From assembly GCF_002078875.1 (NCBI RefSeq), contig NC_034419.1, positions 18,073,090-18,137,089 of the forward strand: 64,000 nt of DNA, written 5' to 3'. Positions 38,177 to 52,100 of this stretch are shown piece by piece. Source of the stretch: Numida meleagris. Lineage: Eukaryota; Chordata; Aves; Galliformes; Numididae. The notes beneath the pieces were generated by a model. That model had not been told where the DNA came from and did no database searches. It was given only the letters and a program-made list of their open reading frames with translations. The stretch's first letter is position 1. The number at the start of each line of letters is the position of its first letter. The position numbers and the translations under genes were made by a program.

Positions 38177-40138
38177 GCTCTCTGGGGGTTGCGTCTGGAC
38201 TCGGACCAGGCCAAAAATGAACAACAGAGCAACAAATACACTCTTTCAAGTGACGTGGCGGACAGCTGAAGCCACCCATTGTTCCTTTCTGCTGTTTCTC
38301 AATACCAAAGTTGCCCAGTGTCACCCCATGGCTGCACATAAAGGCTGGTGCCAACTCGGGGGGTCTGCTGCTACGTGCTGCCCAGCATCTGCACGGCTCC
38401 TCACCTGGTGGGGCCTCTGGAACGTTTCTGTGATGCCTGCAGCCATTGTCTGCTAAATTCCTTTCATCCTAACTTCTCAGTCCAGTTGCTCAGAGCTTGA
38501 TCGGCATTAAGGATGCAGGAAGGCTGCTTCATTTTCTTTCAAATTAGTTAAATTAGGAAATAATTGAGCAGGAGAAGGCGGGAATTAATATGAGATCTTC
38601 AGTGCAGGTCTGATAGCGGCTGAAGGGTGGAAAACAGATTGTGCTCCAGGACATGATAGTGAGCAGACAGCCACGTGTTCTGCTAAGAGCGACAGTATTA
38701 GGCTGGAGGGAAGGTTTCCCTGGAGTTCTGTAGATCATTTTTTGGTGTCTTCAAATAATTGTATTTTCTGTGGTTGCTATACACCGAGGTAAGAATGTAC
38801 TAATTAAAAAGAAAATGACCAAAATGTAATAGAGGGAGTACTGAAGTGCTTTGAGTAATAAAGAGATGAAGTCAGTGCAAAGTCGTGCTCGTGGAGACAG
38901 CAGGCAGAAATTACGTGCTGAATGGGAAAAAAAGACTTCCCAACTGGAAATGCAAGGGGCGAGAGAAGGACGTGGCTGTCTGCAGAGTGCAGGGCATGGG
39001 CTGCATGCTGTGTGCATCGGTGCCCATTTGCCTTATGCTCACAGTGACTGGCCATCTCATGGTCCTGGAGGTAAGGAATCCTTGGAAACAGAGAGAAATA
39101 TGTTGGTTTTGTCCACTGAGGTGCGTTTGCAGTGTTATGGTGACAGCCCCCAGCACACTGCCTCTCTCGGGCTGTCACCAGCAGTGAGCTCGGTTGATGT
39201 TACAGTGGTTAACGATGTGCATAGTGGTGGCTAATGGTGGGTGTTACAGTGGTTAAGCAGCACGGTGCTCTGTAGCTGTCCTCTACGCTGCTTCCGCAGC
39301 AGCAGATCCCGCTGTGCTGGTCTGGCATCCGCTGTGCCCCCCAAGAGCTCCTAGGCAAAGAGTGTTCTTTGCACGTTTCAGATCACAGATTTTAATTCTA
39401 TGCTAATCAGTTGCGATGGCCACGTTGGCCAAAGGCACTTCTGATAAATGGAGCCATCCTGAGCCCAGCAGGACCACGCAGCGCTGTACTCGCTTCCTTG
39501 GGGCTCAAGGCATTCACATTGGATGGGATTTACAGGAGATTAGGTTTTCTGCTTTCATTGACTTAGAGCAGAGCGCAAGAAAATGGGATAAAAGACAGCG
39601 CTAATTGTGAGAACAAAGGAACCCCCAGAAGCATCCCTGGGCTGGTGCTGAGCAGGGGGAGGAGGGACCACGAGTTATCCTTCATCCCCACCTGCCTCCC
39701 ACCACCCAAGAGATGGGTAGGAGTGCCCATAACAGCGCATTGATGGCAAGGAGTACGGATCTGCGGAGGGGAAACTGGGCAGTGTGAGACCTTTGTTGAA
39801 AAGCCCCCAGGTTTGTGCATGTCTGGCTGCAGCCCATGCAGTGCATGTTGCAGGGCTGTCCTGGAGAGCGCCGAGCACCAAAGCACAGTCTCATGTAAAA
39901 CCTACATGAGGTGTGTGTGTCAATTAGAGTTGCCCTCAAGTAAAGACACGGGAAACTCATGTAAATGATGCATTCAGTATTTATGAATTGCATCCTCAGA
40001 GGCTCCTGCCAGCTTAACTCACTCTGCAACGGACAGCGGACTGTCTGCTGTTCGAGCCGTTAATAATTAATGCAGACTGAGAAGAGCATTATGTTAACGT
40101 AACTAACGTGTAACTTCTGTGCCCGCTTGTCTCTCCAG

Positions 40139-40266
40139 AATCACCGTTTTGGATGATGGCAGCCTCCGAATTGTCAACGTCACCAAGTCGGACACGGGGA
40201 GCTACACCTGCGTGGCCACCAACCACTTTGGGACGGCGAGCAGCACCGGCAGCTTGGTTGTGAAAG
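40139..40266 (+). CDS. CNTN4: CNTN4 exon, C-terminal half of Ig5
   Basis: This 128-nt exon (phase 2 in, phase 1 out) encodes (R)[31 protein letters not shown] and [11 protein letters not shown] with a split last codon. The second Ig5 cysteine is in D-T-G-S-Y-T-C. NVT is an N-glycosylation sequon. The acceptor is TCTCTCCAG and the donor G|GTAACG. It is GC-rich and stands alone, with 17.6 kb of intron before it and 17.4 kb after. Because 128 is not a multiple of 3, deleting or skipping it alone would shift the frame and remove the Ig5 disulfide, so the product would be non-functional or degraded. Confidence 0.96.
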
Positions 40267-42084
40267 GTAACGATGACGTTCTCTGGTGGGCGGTACTCAG
40301 TGCTGGGCACAACCTGCTCCTTTGCTACGGACACACGTGGGCCCATGGGAGTCACAGGTCCTTCTGCAGCCGGGCTGTCTGGCTGTGTGTCACACAGGGA
40401 CGCAGTTCTGCAGCTCAGGAGTTCCTGGTGTTTGTTCGTGTGGGCTCAGAGTTTTTCCATCCGTTCTTTTTTTTTAAAGGCAGAACCTGTAAGGTTTCAC
40501 AAAGACGCTTAAAGTAATGGGTTGTTAAACAGAGTGATGCTGACAAATGTTTTAAATTAATGTGCGCTCTGCTTATGCGTCCTGTGTCTGAGGAATTACT
40601 ATAGGCAGTGAGTATATGGATTATTACACTTATAATAACTCTCCTTCTCCTTGTTATTTGGGGAAAAACCTCTTTGGATAACACATCAGGAAAGACTGAT
40701 TGCAAAGCAATAAATCAATCACGGAGCTCTGATGCTGTCAGTTTTCATTCTCCCATGTTTTGGCACTGACGGATAGCATCTGGTTAGAGGGTCTCCCCAT
40801 CAATTATTTCTGTGGTGGATAGGGAATACTTTGAAATGTTTCAGTGCAAGTTTTAATCCGTGTTTTTTACAGTCAGAGCATATTTCAACAAGTAATGTCA
40901 GGCAAGTGCTGATAAAGCTGGTGAGCCGTGCTGTCTTTGTGAGCTGCAGGTCCCAGCAGTACAACAGCAGCCTTCTCCCCAGGGTGAAGGGTTTGTCTCT
41001 CAGTTAGCTGCCCCGTTATGCGTTTGCAGTCAGGGAGATTTGGAAAAGCTTGCATGGCACTTGCCCGCGTTTGTCCCTACGAACAAAAATAGAGCAGAGT
41101 GAAGATCAGATCTCATTTCCATATGAGCTGACTTTGCCTTTCCTTGTTTTGTGTTGTCCTGAGGAGGAACCTGTAGCAAACAGCCAAGAGAACAATTCTC
41201 AGAGGCAGCAGGCACACACAGAATCCTGTGTCTGTTATCAAAGGGTCAGTGAGCGACTGCTTGCCCCCGAGCAAAGCTGGGAGCAGAGGGGTGAGCACAG
41301 AGGGGCGGGAGGGTCCCACTGCGCCCGTGCCTGCATGCCACCAGATGCCCACGCAGCCAGGCTTGGCTCTGCAGCTCCTCTGTAGCTGGCTGACGGCAGG
41401 CAGCACCCTAAAACCCAGCCACTAAGAACAAGGGCCGTGTTTGCTCACTGCTCTGAGTCGTGCTGCTGTCATCCACGCCTTGTCCTTCCTCGTTAGCAGT
41501 ACCGAGGAGCAGGCAGTAACTTGGGGCCCAGTGTTGGCGTATGTGTACCTGATCTTTGGGTACACACAGTTCACACATCGCCTTGCTCCTCAGTGAGGTT
41601 ACTGAGGATTAGCAAGTGCTTTTTTCTCCCTCAGTGCTCTGTTTTCACTTGGTTCCATTAGCATTAATGGAAGTGACACGTGTGCATGAAGCAGAGAATA
41701 AACTCTTTTAAGCCCAGGATGTGGATATTAGCAGCAGACAGAGAAATGCAATTTCAAAGTCTATCCCATAAAAAGTATGTAAGAGCAGAAACTATTCTGA
41801 ACTCCAAATGAACTGTGTAAAATACTCTTATTTTATACTGAAATGCTTGAGTTTCTCTGCCCTAAGTAAAACACGGGCAAGGTATGACAGAAATATGACT
41901 GAATACCTTACTTTAACTCTGTTTTGTGGTGTAAAAAAGACTTAATTTATCAGCTGATGAGTTTTTTGACCTTAAGATATGCTTATATTCTCTCCTAACT
42001 CATCTTATGTCATTGGGTAGGACACTGTGAAGGTCGAAAGACATTTTTTCTAGCCTTCCTCTGTTCTCCCATTAACATTGCAGG

Positions 42085-42133
42085 GTCTCTCTCCTTTTTT
42101 CTTTTTTTTTTTTTTTAATTTTTTTCTCTCTCA
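42085..42133. repeat. Pyrimidine-rich tract with T15
   Basis: This tract of about 49 bp, mostly C and T, includes a 15-T run at 42102-42116 and then TTTTTCTCTCTCAG. It looks like a strong 3' splice site, but the sequence after the AG shows no contactin-like coding. Confidence 0.8.
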
Positions 42134-45100
42134 GCGAGAGATGCTTGACAGTGTCACAGACAATGTGGGCTAGGATGGGAGGAGGAGGAGAATGTCTGTT
42201 ACCCCAGAACCAAGGAGCTTAAAATAAATGCCTGGCAAACAACCAGAGAGGGATGAATAAATATTCATATTCTGCATGACTAGACAGCTTACAAAATATG
42301 AAATTCTGATGGGTGCCCATAGGGCTGTGTATTAACATGCTGTTGTCAGAGCTGCTGAGCCTCAGTGGCTTCCTGAACCTGTGAGCTTGTGTTTTGGGTT
42401 TCTTCCATTGGTTTGCTCTCGGTGAGAACTCTTCTGGCCTCTGAGACCTAAAATCTTGCAAACTTGCGTGTCAGGTTTGACCTTTAAATTAAAAAGCAGG
42501 ATTGAATTTGTAAGGATCGAGGAGAATCCCACAGATGGCCTTCAGAGCTATGTAAAACATGGCATGTATTTATATGTAGCACTCATAAATATGAATTTTC
42601 CATCTCTCTTTTTCCATTTTTACTGTACTCGAGGCTAAATGTTCAGTTCTTCCAACACGTAGCAAGACTGTAGCCTTTCTCAGCACCAGGAGATTACATG
42701 ACAAAGCATATAAACTGTGCAATACGAGTTTATTTGTATTTAATGCCGTTGTATAAATGGGCTAATTCAGCGGCAGCTCTGAAATAGGACGCTCATTTCA
42801 AGACACTGCAGTACAAGGTCTGAGCTCATGGAGTGCAGGGAGGGGCTGGGGCCAGGGGCCTCCCCTGCAGGGATGTCCCAGCTCCGGTAGAGGCAGAGAG
42901 AGCCGCTGTGTGAGTGCTTGGCAGGGTCTGTAATTTCTCCTCCGATGGCAAAGTACGGTTCTGGTCGTACACTTGCATCTCTGACAAGGGCAAGTTCCGA
43001 TGGTATTATTTGCCTGTTTCATTATCATGTACTTTTAAAATTTTCCTCGTGCCATTTGCTTGTCTCCTTTTGATTGTTACGGGAGGACTCAAAGCAGTAA
43101 AAGCAAAAGATTTTTTTGTTAGCTGGTATCCATATCATTTTAGCAGAAAACTAATACAAAGATAATGTCAGTAGGTTATTTTTTCCTCACACTTGAATAG
43201 GCTGATTGTCTTGACTTTGTCCAGCATGGGGATCCACATCATTTTCTATAAAATTGCATATTTTCCATTCCAAGCCTATTCCTTTGTACAGACATCAAAT
43301 TGGTGCCTTGCATTTAAAATTGAAAACATTTATTTAATACTGTAAACTCTGGTTCATTGTCAAAAGGCTTTTCAGAATCTTCAGTGTTACTATCTTCAAA
43401 CCCGATGTAGAAGTAGATGGGCTCGTAGCTGAGAGGCAGCCCTGTGCTCATCAGTGTGAGTGCAGCCTTTGAGCTCTGTACAAATGGTGTTGTTGGGATG
43501 TGGAGGTCTTCTGGCTCCTCTTGCCATCTGTGATTGCTGGGTTTCAACATAACTTGATCGGTATTGATCTCTGCAGTTTGGAAAATAGTTTGCCTTCCAG
43601 CCAAGGGGCTAAAGTGCGTTTTATACTGCTTTGGATTGTCTTAGCAGATAAGGAAGAACTGTTTTTTTCATCTTCAGAGACTGCATACTGTGCTGCCCAT
43701 AGTGAACTAAGCATTGAGTTCAGTCCTCTATCTCCAAAAGCACACTCCAGAGGAGAGACGTTGCTTCCTAATGACCAACCATCTGGCCATGATGGCGTAT
43801 TTCTGAAGTTTTGTTTTGAACATTGTTGGTGTTGCATAGTGCAGGGTTTCTTTGAGTTGTTTGTGGCTTAATTACTACATAATAGTCGGGCAGTATGCAC
43901 TAACACATGCAGTCAAAAGCAGGATTTCTCATGTTCCCTTTTCTACTCCGGTGCCCAATGCCCTCCCAAAGTGCAGCCAGGGGTTGCTTGAGTTTAGAAA
44001 GAAACTCATTAAATAACACCTTGTGTTGAAAGGAAAGTATATAATTTATAAAAGAGAGGCAGACTTAAAAGTAATAATTCCAGAGCAGCCCTTTAGGGCT
44101 GTCCGTATATTATGGGCTTTTGGAATGAACCTTGACAGCACACAAGGTGTGTTTTTGTTTGGCTGGTAGTAAAGCCAAGATTTTCTGCACAAGACAAAGA
44201 GCTCTGAAATAGTCCAAAGTGTTGTTAATTTTTTTTGGTGATGGCTGCACGCAGTTTTTATATGTGGTCCAGATATGAATATTCCTTATCTGACTTAACA
44301 CGTGGTTCTAAAAAATGTCAGGGAGAAAAAGTAAATTTAGAGTATAAACTGCTTTTCTCCATAATCTCTATATCAAGAGTTTTGTAAGGAAAAAAAAAGG
44401 ATTAGAGGGAACTGCCGGCACATGAAAGCACAGATTCATTCACAAGGGCATGTTGGTACGTTCTCATGGTTATGAAATAAAGATTATTCCTCAGTTTGAA
44501 AATCTTTCTTGACTTCTAACTCACATCCAGTAGAAAACGTTTGATTTTAACAATTGACAATGAAAGCTATAATCTTTGGCTCTAAAATTGCAAAGTAACG
44601 TATTCTGCTCTAATTGGACTATTTCCACTGAAACACATTATTTCTAGGGCATAATTAAGGGTCTTTTGTTAGGCTTCAGTAAAATTATGACCGAGGGCAC
44701 TGTGTGAAAGGCGTGCTTGTAAGTGAGAGAGTTGTGCATCCACTCCTCCTAACCATGGCACTCTGAGGCTTTGGGCACAGTTTGCTGGAGGTCATTAATG
44801 ACCAATGGGTGGAAGAGCTCCAGGTAGAAACTGGTGGGCTTGGTGGCTGGTAGATGCTGTCTTAATTCAGGATCCTTGCAGCTTTTAAGGAGTTCCACTC
44901 CATACGGCACTTCAAATATGGCTTTTAATCAAGTATTTTATTGGTTCGGGTAACTTACAAGTTCATTTACAACTGCAAACCACTGCAGAAGTTATTGTAT
45001 GGTGCCTGTACAAAATTGCCTTCTGCAGCAGCAAGGACCTCATCTCGTGTTTCAAACTGAGGCCTAACTCGCAGCCACTCATGAATGAACAGTGCCATGA

Positions 45101-48100
45101 GCTCTGTTTCTTATCCGGGAGAGGAAAAAAAAAAAAAGTAGGTCATCTTCCAGGGACTAAAACAGTAAATGGCAAAGATACGTGTGAATGAAATAAACCG
45201 TAAAATACCAGGGGTTTGCACTTAGGCCTGGCTGAATGAAGTTTTTTTTTTCTTGTAAGCACTTAGTGATCATAACAAATAAAACTTGTAAACACAATAT
45301 AACTGTTAAGCTTCATTAAATTTGCAGCAGACAATTAATTTTTTTCAGGCAATTCAAATGGTCTTCTGTAGCACTGACTCGGTTTAATTGAACATATTAC
45401 CACAAGCAGACAATAAGAAATATATTGAAGATATCCATCTGGCTTTCATGGAAAACCTTGTGCGTTTTGTTTTCTGTGTCTGTCACAAGCCTTACTAATT
45501 GCTTCATTTTGGCTGTTTTACAGTCAGTGTGATTTAGCCATTAATGTGATGAAAGTCATCTTAGTGAAGAGCTTGATATTAAAAAGCATAGATCTCTGGC
45601 CTATCTCTCCTGCCAGTTTTGGAGTTATCCCTGGCGTTATTCGAGTTGTATTTTTAAAAGCAGAAATACAAATATATTGACTCTTACGAAGGTTCTCCAG
45701 GTATTTTGACCATCACACTGCTGTCAAGTCAGAGTGGGACGCGTGCTCTGGGTAAATGCAGCAGAGTGCTCTCCCTTCCCAACCACCTTCCTGCTCAGCT
45801 CTGTGCGCTGCAACCTCCAGCCAACCTTCAGGCACAGCGGGGGCTTGGAGCGGATGGCTTAGAATAATGCCTTACAAAGCTCAGCAGTTTCTTTTTAGGA
45901 AATTTCTTGTCCTCTCCCGCCCAGAAAAGAAAAGCAAGAAGTTCAGGAGTTGACTCAGTCATCAATAGAAGATTGGGTTGTTTAGCTCGTCATTGAAGAT
46001 CAAATCCATACATCAGCTGAAAAGGGAGATGGCCTATAGGTTAAACACAGACTCTTAATGAGACAAAAGCAGGTTAATGAATGCTTTTCATCAACTTTCT
46101 TTAATTTATTTTAACACGATCCATTTCAGAAAGGTTAAAGTATTTCTCAGTTTTTGAATACAAATGAAAATCCAGCATAGTTAAAATGAAACTGTAGATT
46201 AAAGACTTCTGATATATATTTTAATCCAAATGCAGTGCAGTAGATTGTGTGTGCTTATGTATGTGATTGGATATAGAATGTAAGCAACAAATTATTTTCT
46301 CCAATAGTTTGTTTCATAACTAAAGAAGACTACCCAGAGCTTATTAACTGGAAACAACCGTCCAACTGGGGACACTTACAAATTCATGAGAAAAGTCAAA
46401 TACATTTGGCTGAGCTTTTTTCCACTCATTTCCCTAGCCAGTAGCTGCAGAGAATTAATTTAGATTTCAAAGAGCTACTAGCAGCAGGAGGAAGAGCTGA
46501 GGTCTGTGGGATGAGCCAGAACCATGCGCTCTGGCTAACGAGGCAGGACTGCCAGGCAGAGCAAGGCAGGAGCGGCACCCACACTGGCTGCTCAGTGATA
46601 GAGAGATCCAGCAGGGGTTGGATGTAAGGGGCCATGTTCTCAGTTCCTGTGACTCTGTGTTTCTTAATGGACTCGCTGGGAATTTCTGGCTGCAAACCAT
46701 CCTGGAGCTTTTAGTTTCATGCAGCTGTTTTGTTCCTAGAGAATGAAAAATGACAATTGTACTGCAGCAGGACAAAAATCCCATGCATCTTCTTTTTGCT
46801 CGTTCAGGAAGACTTTGTGTTGTCAGTCTACTAACGTAATGAGTTTGATCTTCATCCCAAAGGAGGATAGAGTTTATCCTTTTCCAAAGCATGCAGCGTG
46901 ATGAACTTCATGGAAATCCCGCAAATCTTGAGTACTGTAAGAGGAAACAGCACAACAGAGGAAATGTGCTATCATTGTAGCATGCAGTCCTGTTGTGAGA
47001 AATGGGGGATGTGTCCCTGGAGCCACTTCTGTCCACACCCAAGCAACTCAGTCTGCGCAGTGAGGGAAGGGGGAGATAATGATGGCAGCATTACATGCAC
47101 TGAGAAAATGACTGTCCGTCCCCATTTCAGGCGAGAGATGAAGGAATCATTCTGGGGGAATAAAGAGTAACAGTGGTAATGACTCTGTTACCCCTAAGAA
47201 CTTTATATCCTTGAAAATAGTAACTAAGAGCAGACTAGCCTGAAGGCTATGTTTTTAACTTCAAAGATACAGATGAAGTGTTTAGAGAGCACATTTTCTG
47301 TAGTAGGAGGAAAATGTGTGAGTGATGAAGGAAAGAATCTGGGACAGTACTCGGGGAAATATCAGTCGTCTTGTGTGTTTTCTCAGAAGCATTTTTGGAA
47401 GCAGCTTAGCAGAACCAAACTTCACAGGCTTTAAACAGTTTTGACTTTTTCTCCCTGAGACTGGCTGGATTGGAAGGGGAATTGAGTGCTGGTGCACTCA
47501 GTTGCATATCAGGTAGTAAGAGTGGCCCTATAATAAAGACTGGCTGTGATGGTTCTTAGCACATCAAAGAGTACGACAGCACTGTTGAGCGGTGATGGAG
47601 GTGATGTTTGCAATGCTAGGGACTCCTGGAACCTGATTTTCACCTCATCTCATGCAATTTCAATAAGATTATGGGCAATCGCGTCAAAGTTAATGTGGGA
47701 CTAGAGACCCTTGTCTTAATCCCAGAATCGTGGTGGCAGAGAGAATTTGACACCAGACACTGCCAGAATAGGTTGAGTTCTGGGTGTGCTGTATCTCAGT
47801 ATTAAACCAGTTATTTGGGAATACGACGTGAATGTGAATCTTCATGGTTCCATAGCAGGTTGCTTCTGAAAGACAAGGAAGTTTTGTCATCGACTTGTTT
47901 TGCTGTGCTGTGTTGAGTTGCTTCTCTCTCACACACGCACACTCTTACTTGAAATACAAATTTTATTTTCATTACATTTGAAGTTTTTGATTGGAACATA
48001 AAGAGCTAATGATCAAAGTTGTAGATTTTAGTACTGTTTTCTTCTAGCTTCATTGCAAATACATTGAAATATTAATCTTTGTTAGAATTTAGAAAGTCAG

Positions 48101-49049
48101 CAGTACTTCACCAGTGAAAATTTCAGTTCCTTTCATGTCTTGCTAGGAAGTCTTTGTAACAACTCAAGCCTGAATCCATTCATCCTGATAACTAAAGTGC
48201 TTGGTGGAATGGGAGAGGAGTGACAACTCCTGCAGCAGAGAGCTATGGGTGGGAATGTCAGGGAGAAATACTGCAGACCGTGACTGACGTCCCAGCAAAG
48301 TTGTGTGCTGAGAAGCACAGGACCAAGCTGATCCATTGCTGAAACCAAGCTGGAAGGAGAGGTGTTGGTGCTGATCTGCTGCTTGTTCCTCCCCCTCTTT
48401 GCGTGTCTTTTCACCAGTTAGACCTTGGCTCTTGTTTTGAAGCAATGTGCTTAGGAAAAACTTGTGGCTAATTTGAAGTAAAATGCCATGCAACAGGAGG
48501 AATGTGAGGGACACTTTAACGATGCCCTGTGCTGAATATTCAGTAGTGTAGGAGCTGAGAATATTGAGCAGGTTATAATGATGGAATGATCTTGCAGGTG
48601 GTTGTTCTCATTCCGCACATGATCCTGCCTTGATCCTGCCCCTGTCTGTAGCATCGGTACACCAACAAGGGAGCAAAACAGGAGTGAGTTGCTCACAAGG
48701 GCTTGCCTTGTCTATTTGTCACCAGCTAATTGGGACATGGGAGCGTGAGGCACTCCTCGCAAGGAGCAAAGCGCACAGAGACAGCCTCACCTTCACTGGG
48801 AAGCAAATTAAACCTTTGTGGCCCAGGAAGTGGCCTTTGAAGGTTTATTTTGTTGGCTCTGTTGGACTGGAACTTGGTCTTTTTGGAGTGAGGTGTTTGG
48901 GTTTCGGTCCTGCCTGGCAGCAGAGAGGTCTCAACAGGGTTTCAAGTAAAAGTTTATCTTAAATAAAACTATCTACTGCGCACAGCGGTGTCAGAAGACA
49001 AAACGCTTTCTAATGAAGGCCTCACTTCCATGTGATAGGCTGGGTAAAT

Positions 49050-49165
49050 AAGGCAGCAGAGACTTTTAATGACTTGCCCAAGGTCAGACAAGGAAAGAAA
49101 GGAACAGAGCTCATTTTATTCCCTTTCACTCCAAGATCTGTGCTCTTGCTGGCCTTCATCCCACA
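49050..49165 (-). repeat. Probable MIR/CORE-SINE relic
   Basis: The + strand contains TTAATGACTTGCCCAAGGTC, followed by AGACAAGG and CAGAGCTC, then CTCCAAGATCTGTGCTCTTG. In this order these match the reverse complement of MIR (GTGACCTTGGGCAAGT in the consensus, with the GAGCACGGACTC region). MIR predates amniotes and is sparse in birds. It was recognised by eye, so a repeat search is needed to fix the ends. Confidence 0.7.
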
Positions 49166-52100
49166 GTGCTCCTGTACTTTTCGCTCTCTTTTGCTTATCT
49201 AATTCTCTATTCAGCATAATTCTGTTAAGCTTAATTGTTCACATTTGGTCGTGATTCAAACTCTAAAAATTCAAGCAAGTATTTAATAGGATGGCTCACA
49301 TGCTGTGCTTGCCCCTAGCAGGAGCGATTTACAAGCCGGCAGTTTTGTAGATGCTCCCTCTGCGAATAGCCACTAAATAGAGCTAAAATCACTCCCTTTC
49401 TTGCTTTTCCTCTTCCCGTTGGCTGACTCAGTTCTTTGGATACTTGTTAATTCCAGAGGTTTGAGTCTGAGTTTGGATAATTGCTGTTGTGCTTTCCTAA
49501 TTAGTCTTAAACTTGCCGGGTACTTCCTGACAATGTACTGTCCACACGTTTTTTCTGCTATTTGTATGAAAAACCTGAAAAAGAATCCAGCATCATCCAT
49601 TTTCTGTCTGAAAAAAAAATATATTTGAACATTTTAAAATTGGTTTTAAATAGAAAAAAACTATATGTTACTGTGACAGCAATATTTTTTGCAAGTGTTC
49701 AGTTTATTAAAGAATTTGACTTTTTCATGTGAGGTTGACCTTTAAGCTCACCTGACAAGATTTTTCTGAAACTGCAAGTAAGTCTTCCCATAATGGATTG
49801 CCATCCTTGTCTGCAGATGGGTTGTATCTAGTCCCTCCCAATGCACTACAACTTCTTAATTATGTCTTGTTGTCAGGATGGCATTTGCTGAGGCACTAGA
49901 GAAGTGCCCAGATTTCTTTTTTAGTGTAGACTGCCAATAGCTTGGGAATTGCAGATTTTACTTTTGTGTGGTAGAGTCATTTCTCTATGGGAGCTACTTG
50001 AGAGAACTTCTACTAATTATATTCTAATTATAAAATAGTAGGAGCAGATGCTGCTGTAGAAAAATACTTTGGCTGAGGGCATTCATGGGATTGATACAAC
50101 AACCCAACCAGAAGATAAGCCATTGTGGTAACAGCAGGAGATAGACATTCAGTGGTGAAAACTGAGGTGGTCATTTTTCCTAATGACAAATAGCCACGAG
50201 TTCTGCTGGGAATATAACAGTGAGGGAGTGCTACCGAGAACTAATTGTATTAATTTTGAGAACTAAGAGCTATTGCCTCTTTGTGCAAATTCCACACTGT
50301 ATGAAATGCTACTTACATAGATACCTGTATTATAGCATGTATGGGAGTTCTGCTAACTTTGGATAAATATACTGATGCAGCAGTTACTGCAAATCTTTGT
50401 TTTAAAGAAGTGAAACACATGGGAAGTAAAGTAGAATACTTAGAAATTTGTCCAGTTTGTTGATAGTAAAAGCTTTCCTTTTTCGGAGCTCTCAGCAGAT
50501 ACTCGCTCCCAGTCCTCCTTCCCATTGGGACTGGTGACTTGCTGTGCTCACACCAAGCTTGGGGAGCTCGGTGTGCCTGGGGCTGCCTGATAAATCACCT
50601 GTACACCAAGAATTGCTTATCCCAAGACATTTTTTAAAAATACAAGACTTGATTTGGATGGGATTAAGGATGGTTAGGCTGTGCATCATCCACTGGGAAG
50701 CCTGAAATTCCACCTAGTGATTTTCATGCCATTCTGTAGGTTTGACAGCTCCAAGAGGCATCAGCTCCTAATGACTCTTAATTTGGGGTTTATTCTTGCA
50801 TGTCAGCTTATTCCTAACATCTTGGTCCTGAGCAGGAGGGTTTAGATAACTGACATAGGGCTCAGGTAGGAAAAATCTAAAAGCACGCTCCACCACGAAA
50901 GTGCAAAAACCATGGCAGTCACTTTATAATTTCTCAGTTTAAATGCTTGCCTCTCATATTATTGCTGCTCTGTTTCTTTTTGAAGATTTTTATTCGTGGT
51001 CATTGCCATTCAAAACGTGTTTAAAAACCCCATAAATCAACAGTCCCAGCAGGTTCAGCTGTTCAAAGGGGCAGAATGCTTCTGGCCACAGCCCACATAC
51101 GCGGGCTGCACAACAGACGGCATGGCATTATGTTTGCACAATTACCTGTGGCTTGTGTAACAAGGGGAACAGTGATTGATCCTTGAGTGACTTGCAATTT
51201 ATCAAAGATTAGATATGATTTCTCCTGTATCTGATTAACCTTCTCTGTAAGATGGCCATCATTTTTGTAATGACAGTAGATTATTCCATACTTGAAAAGA
51301 TGGATATCAGCTAGTTTCAATCAATAGCCCACAAAAGGTGACACCTTGGATTCCCTGGGTTATCTATAAAGTGTGTCACAAATGGTTCAATCGTTTGTCA
51401 AATATACCAATTTCATGTAATGCACCTCTGAAGTGGAGTGGCTTTCATTTGAGCCAGAAATGCAAAGAGAGACAGAAGGTATGTTTGGGTTTTGTAGCGT
51501 AATCAGGCAGTGTTGCACACTGCCATAAAGAGCAAGGATGAGTTTCTGTGAGTGACAGATTTGACTGTCATTTCCAGACCCCATTACATATGATTTTCTT
51601 CCTCACAATTGTGTGGAGAGAGCTTGATTTGATAAGATTGCATTGCACTGGGTAAAATGGAGGTTAAAATGAAGTATTGTGCCCTCTTGTTATTTAAGTA
51701 ACACTCTTCGTACTCTCAGTGGAGTGGATATATTTTCATATATTTTGTCTTTCAATTTGCTGTGATGGAACATCCCTCCCCAGTATCCTTTGATGCAGTT
51801 CCATTCTTAATGTGTTTTCAGATTTAAATTAACCTTCATTTATTATTCAGCCACACAAAGGATGTGTATTTGAGTATGCAGAAATGCAATCTGCTGATTG
51901 ACTGCCGGGTCCCTGTCTGCGAGGTGGGAGGCATTAATTCCTTGGAGGGAGACTTGCATCAGTTCAGACAGTTTTCAGTCTGTGGGAAGCTCTTTTTCAG
52001 TGTCAGTTTAAGAAATACATTAATAATTTGGACCTCAACTGCAGTTCGGCTCTGAATGAAGCCAAGAAGGCATTTGCTAAAGTGAGGCTTAGGGACATGG

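Larger units (their letters stand above)
22493..40138 (+). other. Intron, 17,646 bp, inside Ig5
   Basis: This phase-2 intron is the largest in the window. It contains an AT palindrome and TA repeat (22946-22983), a doubtful old CR1 piece (23240-23316), a CTTTG repeat (31818-31836) and a 16-bp tandem duplication (32373-32404). A clear CR1 3' end lies at 37843-38035. CpG-containing patches near 28780-29000 and 30290-30360 are too short and weak to call islands. Open frames here show no family resemblance. Confidence 0.85.
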
